A stretch of 64,000 bases of DNA from Pseudomonadota bacterium (lineage in GTDB: Bacteria; Pseudomonadota; Gammaproteobacteria; Steroidobacterales; Steroidobacteraceae): contig JANXUT010000019.1 in NCBI GenBank assembly GCA_025356075.1, positions 1-64,000 on the forward strand. Direction: 5' to 3'. The notes under the pieces are model-generated. The model made no database searches and had not been told where the DNA came from. It worked only from the letters and a program-made list of their open reading frames with translations. Position 1 is the stretch's first letter; each line of letters begins with the position of its first letter. Shown here in pieces: positions 18,754 to 26,085 of the stretch. The position numbers and the translations under genes are program-made.

Positions 18754-18787
18754 GGGCCGCCCCTCCCAAGGGGCGGCCCTTTTTTTC
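18754..18787 (+). terminator. Intrinsic terminator of the nrdJab operon
   Basis: GGGCCGCCCCT, a 4-nt loop, and AGGGGCGGCCC form a perfect 11-bp stem followed by seven T residues. It is correctly placed after nrdJb and just before the convergent DUF2721 gene. Confidence 0.9.
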
Positions 18788-18794
18788 GCCCCTC

Positions 18795-19250
18795 TCAGCG
18801 CGCCCGCGGGCCGATGTGGATCGTGCGGATCGCGACCCGTACCTCGATCAGGAACGAGACGAGCGCGCCGACGAGCGCGAACATCGCGAGGATGAAGCCG
18901 GCGGCCACGGGGAGCGCCAGGTTGAAGTGCACGAAGGTGCTGGCGAAGAGGAGCGCGACGACGCTCGCGACCAGGAGCGCGGAGACCGTGCTCAGTGTGA
19001 TCGCCGTGTTCATGAGGCGCGCACGCCGCGCAAGTGAGCCGAGCTGGCCGGCGAGGTCCTCCGCCTCGGCGGCCTCGGCCGCGAGATGGCGATCCTCGAG
19101 GCCGCGCGCGCGGTCGACGACGCGCGCGAGGCGGCTCGTCAGGACGCCGAGCAGTACGCCGATGCCGGAGAGCAGGAACACCGGGGCGACCGCCAGCTGG
19201 ATCGAGTGGGCGATGCTCGCGACTTCGGTCGGCGTCGTTTCAAGTGCCAT
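18795..19250 (-). CDS. DUF2721 family membrane protein
   Basis: 151-residue protein with three predicted membrane helices (SIQLAVAPVFLLSGIGVLLG near the N-terminus; LSTVSALLVASVVALLFAST; FILAMFALVGALVSFLI). A charged cytoplasmic helix between the first and second contains RLARVVDRARGLEDR and LARRARLMNTAI, the typical DUF2721 pattern. Function unknown. It is followed 9 bp downstream, on the same strand, by no partner gene; the upstream neighbour on that strand is the DUF4442 gene, whose stop is 9 bp away, so the two are probably co-transcribed. Confidence 0.85.
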   Translation of the reverse strand: MALETTPTEVASIAHSIQLAVAPVFLLSGIGVLLGVLTSRLARVVDRARGLEDRHLAAEAAEAEDLAGQLGSLARRARLMNTAITLSTVSALLVASVVALLFASTFVHFNLALPVAAGFILAMFALVGALVSFLIEVRVAIRTIHIGPRAR

Positions 19251-19259
19251 GGCGATTCC

Positions 19260-19745
19260 TCAGGCGGCTGCGGCGGGCGACTCGCGCAGGCGCTTCTTCT
19301 GGCGGACGTAGAGGCGCTTGACGACGCGCGCCACGATCTCCCCGCCCGCATCGCGCACCTCGATGGGGAAGTCCCTGAGCACGCGCTGGCCGCCCTCGGC
19401 GGCCTCCTTGAGCGAGTCGACCTCGGAAGGCGTGAGGCAGAACCTCGCGACGACCGTGCCGCGCCCGGGCTTCAGGTACTCGATCTCGGCGGCCTGGTCC
19501 CAGACGACGTAGTCATCGCCAAGGAGCTGCAGCAGCATGATCATGTAGAACGGGTCCGTCATCGAGAAGAGGCTGCCGCCGAAGTGCGTGCCGACGAAGT
19601 TGCGGTTGAGGAGCCCCTCCCGGAGCTCGACCCGCACCTCGCTCCAGTCGCTCGCAATGAAGCGCACGCGGATCCCGGCGCCGCGAAACGGCGGCCACAG
19701 GTTCACGATGATCCGGAACATCCGGGGCGAGGGGCGCCAGGCCAT
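19260..19745 (-). CDS. DUF4442 hotdog-fold thioesterase-like protein
   Basis: 161-residue protein resembling DUF4442/YiiD-C-type hotdog thioesterases. It has the family pattern FRGAGIRVRFIASDWSEVRV, NFVGTHFGGSLFSMTDPFYM (central hotdog helix) and DYVVWDQAAEIEYLKPGRG. No signal peptide, so a cytoplasmic acyl-CoA-type substrate is plausible but inferred. ATG at 19745 begins at MAWRPSPRMFRI; the frame is open to 19862 across the HDOD promoter region, which was rejected. Nine bases upstream of the DUF2721 gene and divergent from the HDOD gene. Confidence 0.8.
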   Translation of the reverse strand: MAWRPSPRMFRIIVNLWPPFRGAGIRVRFIASDWSEVRVELREGLLNRNFVGTHFGGSLFSMTDPFYMIMLLQLLGDDYVVWDQAAEIEYLKPGRGTVVARFCLTPSEVDSLKEAAEGGQRVLRDFPIEVRDAGGEIVARVVKRLYVRQKKRLRESPAAAA

Positions 19746-19822
19746 GGCCGATTCTACCGCGGCCCTCAAGTCCGCGGTCGCGCGGCCGACTGGAAGGCAG
19801 TCGGGCCCCTTGCGGACGCTCC

Positions 19823-20683
19823 ATGATCGATCCCGAGAAGCTGGTTGGCGATGTCGCGGCACTGGTGTCGCTGCCGGAGGTCGTCGTGCGCGTCAACGCG
19901 CTGGTCGATGACCCCGCGACCTCCGCCGAGGACATTGGCCGCGCGGTCGCGCAGGACGCGGCGCTGACGAGCCGGCTGCTCAAGCTCGCCAACAGCGCGA
20001 TGTTCGGGATGTCGCGCGAGGTCGACACGATCGGCCGGGCGATCGCCGTGCTCGGCACGCGCCAGGTCCGTGACCTCACGGTTGGCCTGTGCGCCGCGCG
20101 CGCCTTCGCCGGCATCCCGAACGAGCTGGTCTCGATGGGCTCGTTCTGGCACCACAGCGTTCTTTGCGCGGTCGCGGCGCGGCAGCTCGCGAGCGAATGC
20201 GAGCGCGGGCGGCCTGACAGCAGCTTCGTGGCGGGGCTCCTCCACGACGTGGGCCAGCTGGTCCTCTTCAACAAGTTGCCGGAGGAGAGCCGCGCGGCGC
20301 TCCTGATGAGCATCGATGAGCCGAACGAACCGCCGCTGCACCTGTGCGAGCGGCAGCTGCTTGGCTTCGACCATGCGGCGGTCGGAGGCGCACTCGCGCG
20401 GCGCTGGCAGTTGCCCGCGAGCCTCGCCGAGTGCATGGCCTGGCACCACGAGCCGGCGCGCGCCACGTCGCATCCGCTCGAGGTCGCGCTCATCCACATC
20501 GCGAGCAGCGTGGCGGTGCTCGCGGAAGTGGAGAGCGAGGAGCTGGAGGATGCACCGCCCATCGACCCCATCGCGTGGCAGGTGACGGGGCTGCATCCGG
20601 AGGCGGCGCTCAGGGTCGCGGTCGCGGCGCAGCGGGCGGTCGATGAGGTGAAGCACCTCTTCCAGCTGCCCGGGCTCCATTGA
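19823..20683 (+). CDS. HDOD domain signalling protein
   Basis: 286-residue cytoplasmic protein consisting almost entirely of an HDOD domain, an HD-like fold usually without phosphohydrolase activity found in bacterial signalling and stress regulation. Landmarks are LVSLPEVVVRVNALVDDP, VAQDAALTSRLLKLANSAMFG, AIAVLGTRQVRDLTVG, SSFVAGLLHDVGQLV and the distal AWHHEPARA. The HD pair in LLHDVG is retained. No attached receiver or cyclic-di-GMP domain. Convergent with the FNPYE-repeat gene, 11 bp apart. Specific role unknown. Confidence 0.9.
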   Translation: MIDPEKLVGDVAALVSLPEVVVRVNALVDDPATSAEDIGRAVAQDAALTSRLLKLANSAMFGMSREVDTIGRAIAVLGTRQVRDLTVGLCAARAFAGIPNELVSMGSFWHHSVLCAVAARQLASECERGRPDSSFVAGLLHDVGQLVLFNKLPEESRAALLMSIDEPNEPPLHLCERQLLGFDHAAVGGALARRWQLPASLAECMAWHHEPARATSHPLEVALIHIASSVAVLAEVESEELEDAPPIDPIAWQVTGLHPEAALRVAVAAQRAVDEVKHLFQLPGLH

Positions 20684-20694
20684 CCCGGGACGGC

Positions 20695-21204
20695 TCAGGG
20701 CTTCTTCGGCGGCTTGCGCTCGTACGGGTTGAACGTGACGCTTTCCGGACGCCGCGCATTGCCGCGGCTGTAGGGATCGGTGCCCGCCGGCTCCTTGTGC
20801 GTCGAGGGCTTCGACTTCGTGCTCTCGTACGGATTGAAGCTGGTGCCCGCCTTCACGGCGCTGCCTGGCTTCTCGGTGCTGCCGGGCGCCGGGCGGGCGC
20901 CCGCGGCGCGCTTGATGTCGGTGAGCGTCTGCTCGAGCTCGAGCTTGACCGGGCCTTCGGTGAGCGCGCGCACGCGCTGCGTGCTGGCGTTGCGATCAAA
21001 CATGCCGGTCCGGACCGCCCACGCCCACACCGCCTGCCCGCGCTCATCGAACTGCACCTTGCCCGACTCCTTCGGCGTGCTCGCAGCCACGGCGGGCTTG
21101 CCCGTTTCCTTCGGGCGCACCGCGATGGGCTGGGTCTTCTCGTGCGAAGGGGGAGTCGGGTTCGACTCCGGCGACACGGGGGGAGGTGAGGCGCGCTTCG
21201 ACAT
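20695..21204 (-). CDS. Hypothetical low-complexity protein with FNPYE repeats
   Basis: 169-residue hydrophilic protein without signal peptide or membrane segment, rich in Pro, Lys, Ser and Thr and probably largely disordered. One ordered island stands out (VQFDERGQAVWAWAVRTGMFD, residues about 50-70), followed by a short amphipathic stretch (VKLELEQTLTDIKRA). The C-terminal third repeats a short motif: FNPYESTKSK, DPYSRGN, FNPYERKPPKKP. Similar xNPYx-repeat proteins are known to me only as uncharacterised. It reads toward HDOD and is preceded by a minus-strand terminator at 21319, so it has its own promoter. Function unknown. Confidence 0.72.
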   Translation of the reverse strand: MSKRASPPPVSPESNPTPPSHEKTQPIAVRPKETGKPAVAASTPKESGKVQFDERGQAVWAWAVRTGMFDRNASTQRVRALTEGPVKLELEQTLTDIKRAAGARPAPGSTEKPGSAVKAGTSFNPYESTKSKPSTHKEPAGTDPYSRGNARRPESVTFNPYERKPPKKP

Positions 21205-21318
21205 TCCTTGGCTACCTGCAGGGACCGGACGAATTGGATCCGGCAGTTACCACGGGAACATAAGCCATCGCCGCTAGTCTAGAACAGCAACGTGCCGGGA
21301 GTGTGAGCCACGCACGCG

Positions 21319-21346
21319 AAAAAAAGCCCCGTTTGAGCGGGGCTTC
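21319..21346 (-). terminator. Intrinsic terminator without an annotated upstream gene
   Basis: On the reverse strand AAGCCCCG, a 6-nt loop and CGGGGCTT form an 8-bp stem followed by a run of T residues (plus-strand A run at 21319-21325). It ends transcription arriving from the right, where only intergenic sequence and the divergent mltD start are found. Confidence 0.8.
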
Positions 21347-21520
21347 TCGGTGCAGTGCCAGTCGCGTCTTGCTCACGCGCGCGGGTCGGACGCTTTAGTG
21401 GTCGACTGCCGCCGTTGTCCCCACGGCGGCAGTCCGCGCATCCGTCCCCGTATCCCCTAGCGGCCCCTGCAATCCAGAACCAGAAATCGTCCCTGTGCTT
21501 GTAGTGAAGCAAGGCGCATG
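21319..21520 (-). ncRNA. Possible small RNA ending at the 21319 terminator
   Basis: The minus strand carries a 12-bp perfect hairpin (21434-21404, GACTGCCGCCGT with its complement, 7-nt loop), then a short unpaired stretch, then an intrinsic terminator. It is bounded by two genes transcribed away or independently. The 5' end is unknown and no strong promoter was found; the boundary at 21520 is a guess. It does not resemble 6S, 4.5S, tmRNA or RNase P RNA. A short peptide gene remains possible. Confidence 0.3.
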
Positions 21521-21608
21521 CCACCTAATGGAATCAATAGCTTGTACAATCGTCACCGGCCGGAGTGTAAGACTTTGCGACACTCCTTCCGCCCCTAGTG
21601 GAGGTTCG

Positions 21609-23897
21609 ATGCTGACAGGCGCCCGGAGCCGCCGCGCAGTGCTTGCCGCCGTCGTGACCGCCGGCTGGCTGCTCGCGCCCGTGGCGCGCGCGGGCGCGGC
21701 GCCGACCGAGTTCCCGCGACCGCCGCAGCTTGAGCCCGACGTCGCATTCTGGCGGCGCATCTACACCTCCGTCACGACGCAGGGCGGCCTCCTGCACGAT
21801 GACCGCTTCCTCGATGTCATCTACGAGGAGATCAGCTTTGCTCCCGCGCTCTCGCCGCGCGAGCGCTCCGACCTCGTCGACAACGCGCGCTCCAGGTACG
21901 AACGGATCCTCCGCGAGCTCGCGACCGCGCCGCACGAGCCGCTGACGGCCGACGAGGCGCGGGTGCGCGCGCTCTTCCCGGAGAATGCGAGCGCGGCGGC
22001 GCTCCGCGAGGCGGCCGAGCACGTCCGCTTCCAGCTGGGCCAGGCGGATCGCTTCAAGGAAGGGCTCGTGCGCGCCGGCGCGTGGGAACGCCACGTGGAG
22101 GAGACGCTGCAGAAGCAGGGACTGCCGGGCGAGCTCTCGGCGCTGCCGCACGTGGAGTCCTCGTTCAACCCGCGCGCCTACTCGAAGGTCGGTGCCGCCG
22201 GCATGTGGCAGTTCATGCGCTCGACGGGGCGACGCTGGCTCAGGGTCGACAACGTCGTCGACGAGCGGCTCGACCCCTACAAGTCGACCGTGGCCGCCGC
22301 GCAGTTCCTCGGCATCAACTACTCGATCCTCGGCACCTGGCCGCTCGCGCTCACCGCCTACAACCATGGCGCGGGCGGCATGCTGCGCGCCAAGGAACTG
22401 ATGGGCACCGATGACATCGTCACGATCGTGCGCAACTACCAGAGCCGGACCTTCGGGTTCGCCTCGCGGAACTTCTACGTCTCCTTCCTCGCGGCGCTTG
22501 AGATCGACCGCAACGTCGACAAGTACTTCGGCCGCCTGGAGCGGAACCCCGCCGACTCGAGCCACATCGTCAAGCTGCAGCACTTCGTGCCGGTGAGCGC
22601 GCTGACGCGGGCGTTCGGCACCGATCGCGATACGCTCAGGAGCCTCAACTTCGCGCTGATGGACCCGGTCTGGTCCGGCCAGCGCTTCGTGCCGCGCGGC
22701 TTCGAGCTGCGGGTGCCGGCCCCCACCGTGCCTGCCGCCGCGCAGAAGCTCCTCGCCGCCGAGTCCTACGACGGGCAGAAGCGCGAGGCTTCCCACAAGG
22801 TGCGCCGCGGCGAGACGCTCGAGAGGATCGCCACGGCCTACGGCATCCGGGCGCCGGAGCTCCTTGCCTTCAACAAGCTCACCGACGCGAAGGACTTGAA
22901 GGCGGGCATGACGCTCAAGCTCCCGCCGCAGCAGCCGGTCGGCGTGGCGCCGGCGGAGCCCGCCGCCGCGCTTGCCGCTGCCGCGCCCGTCGTGCCGCCG
23001 ACCTTCGTCAGTGCCCAGGCGGCGGCCGCGGCCACGCCCGAGGCGGGCGCCGCCGACGTCTACGTCGTGCGTAGTGGCGACGTGCTCTCCGAGATCGCTC
23101 AGCGCTATGGCCTCAGCGAAGCGCAGCTCATGGCCGAGAACGGCATCAAGGACCGGAACTTCCTCTTCGAGGGCCAGAAGCTGAAGGTAGGCGCGCCGAG
23201 CGTCGCCAGCACCGCCGCAGTAATCGCGCCGTTCGAGCCCCTGATTCGCGAGGAGGCGCCCATCGAGGATGCCAAGCGCGCGGTCGAATCGGCGCGGGCG
23301 AAGCCGCAGCCCGTCTCGCGCGAGCAGGCGGCCGAGCTTGGTCCCGGCCTCGTGCCCGGCATCGAGAGCGCGGCCTCGGCGGATCCGAGCGACTACAGCG
23401 TCAGCGGCGACTCGACGATCGTGCAGGGTGCCGAGACGCTCGGCCACTTCGCCGACTGGCTCTCGGTGAGGGCGAATCGGCTGCGTGAGATCAACAAGAT
23501 GCGCGCGGGCTCGACCGTCACGCTCGGCCGGCGCATCAAGCTCGACCTCTCGAACGTCGACGTCGCGCGCTTCGAGGAGCGCAGGCTCCGCTATCACCGC
23601 CAGCTGCAGGATGATTTCTTCCAGCGCTTCAAGATTGCCGGCCAGGAGCGCTACCGCCTGAAGTCGGGAGAATCGCTATGGACACTGACGCAGAAGACCA
23701 ACGTACCGGTATGGCTGCTGAGGCAGTACAACCCCGACACCGACTTCACGACGGTGAGGATCGGAACCGAGATCGTGCTGCCGAAGATCGAAAGCTCCGC
23801 CGCGCAGGCGGCGCCACCGCCACCGCCGGCGCCGCGCGCGCCGCGCGCGCCGAAGGCGCCGCCCGTCGCCCCGCCCGCGCACGGCGGTGCGAGGTGA
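21609..23897 (+). CDS. mltD: Membrane-bound lytic murein transglycosylase D-like protein with LysM repeats
   Basis: Cleaves peptidoglycan glycan strands to 1,6-anhydro products. A signal peptide (RRAVLAAVVTAGWLLAPVARA) precedes the GH23 SLT domain with catalytic Glu183 in ALPHVESSFNPRAYSKVGAAG, MWQFMRSTGRRW and ALTAYNHGAGG. Three LysM modules follow: HKVRRGETLERIATAYGI, YVVRSGDVLSEIAQRYGL and a C-terminal YRLKSGESLWTLTQKTNV, with a fourth degenerate one near IVQGAETLGHFADWLSV. The tail is proline/alanine-rich. No lipobox is seen, unlike E. coli MltD. Start ATG 21609 has a GGAGG 4-8 nt upstream. 762 residues, long for the family. It overlaps the downstream lipoprotein gene by 4 bp (GTGA). Confidence 0.92.
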   Translation: MLTGARSRRAVLAAVVTAGWLLAPVARAGAAPTEFPRPPQLEPDVAFWRRIYTSVTTQGGLLHDDRFLDVIYEEISFAPALSPRERSDLVDNARSRYERILRELATAPHEPLTADEARVRALFPENASAAALREAAEHVRFQLGQADRFKEGLVRAGAWERHVEETLQKQGLPGELSALPHVESSFNPRAYSKVGAAGMWQFMRSTGRRWLRVDNVVDERLDPYKSTVAAAQFLGINYSILGTWPLALTAYNHGAGGMLRAKELMGTDDIVTIVRNYQSRTFGFASRNFYVSFLAALEIDRNVDKYFGRLERNPADSSHIVKLQHFVPVSALTRAFGTDRDTLRSLNFALMDPVWSGQRFVPRGFELRVPAPTVPAAAQKLLAAESYDGQKREASHKVRRGETLERIATAYGIRAPELLAFNKLTDAKDLKAGMTLKLPPQQPVGVAPAEPAAALAAAAPVVPPTFVSAQAAAAATPEAGAADVYVVRSGDVLSEIAQRYGLSEAQLMAENGIKDRNFLFEGQKLKVGAPSVASTAAVIAPFEPLIREEAPIEDAKRAVESARAKPQPVSREQAAELGPGLVPGIESAASADPSDYSVSGDSTIVQGAETLGHFADWLSVRANRLREINKMRAGSTVTLGRRIKLDLSNVDVARFEERRLRYHRQLQDDFFQRFKIAGQERYRLKSGESLWTLTQKTNVPVWLLRQYNPDTDFTTVRIGTEIVLPKIESSAAQAAPPPPPAPRAPRAPKAPPVAPPAHGGAR

Positions 23898-24268
23898 ATC
23901 TGGCGCCGCTCGCACTCCCGCTCGCACTCGCCCTCGCCGGTTGCGCGACGCTGCAGGCGTATCCGGGCCCCACGAAGCTCTCCGCCGAGCTTGCGCGCAT
24001 CGACGGCTCGCCGGCGCTGAATGCCGGGCTGCCGATCGCCGCGATCATCCGCAAGGTCGATGCGACGACGATCGGCGTCGCCTACGCGCGCGTGCTCGTG
24101 CTTCCCGGCAGCCACTCGGTGCTGGTTGACTGCCTGATGAAGGCGGCGCACACGACGACGCGCTTCGAACTCAACCTCGACGTATCGGCGGGGGACCACT
24201 ACGTGCTTGAGCCCGAGAGTGCCCCCGGCAACCAGAACTGCAGCGAGGTTCGGGCGGTGCCGCGCTGA
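23894..24268 (+). CDS. Small lipoprotein of unknown function
   Basis: 124-residue protein starting at a GTG that overlaps the mltD stop. MNLAPLALPLALALAGCATL is a lipoprotein signal with lipobox LAGC. The mature part contains PIAAIIRKVDATTIGVAYARVLVLPGSHSVLVDC, AHTTTRFELNLDVSAGDHYVLEPE and a final Cys-containing tail. The pattern of a beta-rich domain with a PG-x-H-x-V segment resembles small outer-membrane lipoproteins in which a turn PGxH is conserved, but I cannot name the family. The frame is also open inside mltD; the GTG is chosen for the signal peptide. One base before the ATP-grasp gene, so co-transcribed with cell-wall genes. Confidence 0.75.
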   Translation: MNLAPLALPLALALAGCATLQAYPGPTKLSAELARIDGSPALNAGLPIAAIIRKVDATTIGVAYARVLVLPGSHSVLVDCLMKAAHTTTRFELNLDVSAGDHYVLEPESAPGNQNCSEVRAVPR

Positions 24269-24269
24269 C

Positions 24270-25481
24270 ATGCACGTCGTGTTCGTCGCACCGTTCCTGA
24301 TGGAGGCGACGCTGCGCTTCGTGCGCGCGGCCGCTGCCCTGCCGGGCGTGACGCTCTCGCTCGCGAGCCAGGACCCGCTCGAGAAGCTGCCGGCGGACTT
24401 GAAATCAAGCCTCGCCGGCTACCACCAGCTCAAGGACGCGTTCGACCCGGCGGCACTCGTCGCGGCGGCGGCGACCTTGGCCAAGCGCGTGGCCCCGGTC
24501 GAGCGCCTGATCGGCTCGCTCGAGCAGCTGCAGGAGCCGCTCGCACGCGCCTCGGCCACGCTCGGTCTCCCGGCGCTCGGCGTCGAGGCCGCACGCAACT
24601 TCCGCGACAAGGCGCGCATGAAGGACGTCCTTCGGGCGCACGGCCTGCCCTGCGCGCGCCACTGCCTCGCGGCAAGCGCCCTGGAGGCGCGCGAATTCAT
24701 CGCCTCGAGCGGCTTTCCGGTCGTCGCCAAGCCGCCGGCCGGCGCCGGCGCCGCCGCGACCCACAGGCTCGATACCCCCGCAATGCTCGAGCAGTACTTC
24801 GCGCGCTACGCGCCGCGCGCGGGCGCGCCGGTGCTGATCGAGGAGTACTTGAGCGGCGCGGAGCATTCGTTCGACTCGATCAGCATCGACTCGCGCCTCG
24901 TGTGGTGGTCGGTGTCGCGCTACCTGCCGGCGCCGCTGACGGTGCTCGAGAACCCGTGGATCCAGTGGTGCGTGCTCCTGCCGCGCGAGCTCGATGGCTA
25001 CGAGGACATCCGCGCCGCCGGGGAGAAGGCGCTCGGCGCGCTCGGCCTCGTCACCGGCATGACGCACATGGAGTGGTTCCGCCGTCCCGATGGCACGCTT
25101 GCGATCTCCGAGGTCGCCGCGCGGCCGCCTGGCGCCCAGTTCACGAGCCTCCTGTCGTACGCGCACGATCTCGACTTCTACGGTGCCTGGGCGCGGCTCG
25201 TGACCGACGGCAGCTTCAAGGTTCCCGCGCGCCGCTACGCGGTCGGCGCGGCCTACGTCCGCGGCCAGGGCACCGGGCGCGTGCGGGCGATCCACGGGCT
25301 TGACCGCGCACAGGCCGAGTTCGGTGCGCTCCTCGTCGAGGCGAAGCTGCCGCGTGCGGGCGAGGTGCAGCCGGGCGGCTACGAGGGCGTCGGCCACATC
25401 ATCCTGAGGGCGCCGGAAACCGCCGTCATCGAGGCGGCGCTCAGGCGCATCGTCTCGCTCATCCGCGTGGAGCTCGCCTGA
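24270..25481 (+). CDS. ATP-grasp domain ligase of unknown substrate
   Basis: 403-residue cytoplasmic protein with an ATP-grasp fold, which joins a carboxylate to an amine or thiol using ATP. Landmarks: an N-terminal Rossmann-like domain (MHVVFVAPFLMEATLRFVRA), ARNFRDKARMKDVLRAHGLP, FPVVAKPPAGAGAAATHRL (phosphate loop and lysine), VLIEEYLSGAEHSFDSISI, and metal-binding LAISEVAARPPGAQFTSLL. It resembles PurK/biotin-carboxylase-type and dipeptide ligases, but the product is unknown. One base after the lipoprotein gene and 70 bp before the L,D-transpeptidase, so a peptide or cell-wall-related substrate is possible; that is inference from context. Confidence 0.82.
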   Translation: MHVVFVAPFLMEATLRFVRAAAALPGVTLSLASQDPLEKLPADLKSSLAGYHQLKDAFDPAALVAAAATLAKRVAPVERLIGSLEQLQEPLARASATLGLPALGVEAARNFRDKARMKDVLRAHGLPCARHCLAASALEAREFIASSGFPVVAKPPAGAGAAATHRLDTPAMLEQYFARYAPRAGAPVLIEEYLSGAEHSFDSISIDSRLVWWSVSRYLPAPLTVLENPWIQWCVLLPRELDGYEDIRAAGEKALGALGLVTGMTHMEWFRRPDGTLAISEVAARPPGAQFTSLLSYAHDLDFYGAWARLVTDGSFKVPARRYAVGAAYVRGQGTGRVRAIHGLDRAQAEFGALLVEAKLPRAGEVQPGGYEGVGHIILRAPETAVIEAALRRIVSLIRVELA

Positions 25482-25539
25482 ACTCGCGCGCCTTTTGCGG
25501 GCGTGACCGGTGTCGCGGCACGGCGGCCTGCGCGATCCG

Positions 25540-25545
25540 TATAAT
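25540..25545 (+). promoter_or_regulatory. Consensus -10 box placed for leaderless transcription
   Basis: A perfect TATAAT ends 6 bases before the ATG of the L,D-transpeptidase gene at 25552. With usual spacing, transcription would begin at or within a base of the start codon. No clear -35 is present 17 bp upstream and no Shine-Dalgarno precedes the ATG. Confidence 0.45.
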
Positions 25546-25551
25546 CGACAT

Positions 25552-26085
25552 ATGTTGAATGGATCCATCCGTGGGCGTCCTCGCCACGCGCTCGCCGCCC
25601 TCGCGCTCGGCCTCGCGGCGTTGCTGCCGGCGGTTGCCGGTGCCACGAGCGAGGTGCTGCAGGCCGCCGACAAGGTGCTCGTCGTCAAGAGCGAGCACCG
25701 GCTCTACCTGCTGCGCGGCGGCCAACCGTTCAAGAGCTACCGCGTCGCGTTCGGCCTGAACCCTTCGGGCCACAAGGAGCGCGAGGGCGACTACCGGACG
25801 CCCGAGGGGAGCTACCTCCTCGATGGCAGGAACTCGCAGAGCGACTACTTCCTGTCGATCCACGTCAGTTACCCGAACGAGCAGGACATGCAGCACGCAC
25901 GTCGCAACCGCTGGAAGCCGGGTGGCTCGATCATGATCCACGGCCTGCCGAACCTGCCGCGCAAGAGTTCGGAGTACTACCACACGGCCGACTGGACCGA
26001 CGGCTGCATCGCGCTCACCAACGACGACATGCTGGAAGTGTGGCTGCTCACGCACACCAACACGCCGATCGAGATCCGCCCGTGA
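25552..26085 (+). CDS. L,D-transpeptidase (YkuD domain) family protein
   Basis: Periplasmic protein of 177 residues: signal peptide (ALAALALGLAALLPAVAGA) followed by a YkuD domain. The catalytic motif includes IMIHGLPN (histidine) and DWTDGCIALTNDDM with nucleophile Cys152. The form resembles the YafK/ErfK-type group, with substrate-binding VVKSEHRLYLLRGGQPFKSY and EGDYRTPEGSYLLDGRN. Such enzymes make 3-3 peptidoglycan crosslinks, attach Braun lipoprotein or detach it; which applies here is not decidable. The ATG overlaps the end of the promoter -10 region. Its stop overlaps the ppnN GTG start. Confidence 0.88.
   Translation: MLNGSIRGRPRHALAALALGLAALLPAVAGATSEVLQAADKVLVVKSEHRLYLLRGGQPFKSYRVAFGLNPSGHKEREGDYRTPEGSYLLDGRNSQSDYFLSIHVSYPNEQDMQHARRNRWKPGGSIMIHGLPNLPRKSSEYYHTADWTDGCIALTNDDMLEVWLLTHTNTPIEIRP

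Larger units (their letters stand above)
21205..21608. other. Gene-free region with terminator and possible small RNA
   Basis: This 404-bp interval separates the FNPYE-repeat gene from mltD. It holds a minus-strand intrinsic terminator (21319-21346), a 12-bp perfect hairpin (21404-21434), and the leader and ribosome site (GGAGG at 21600-21604) of mltD. No protein-like open frame is convincing in it. Confidence 0.6.
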
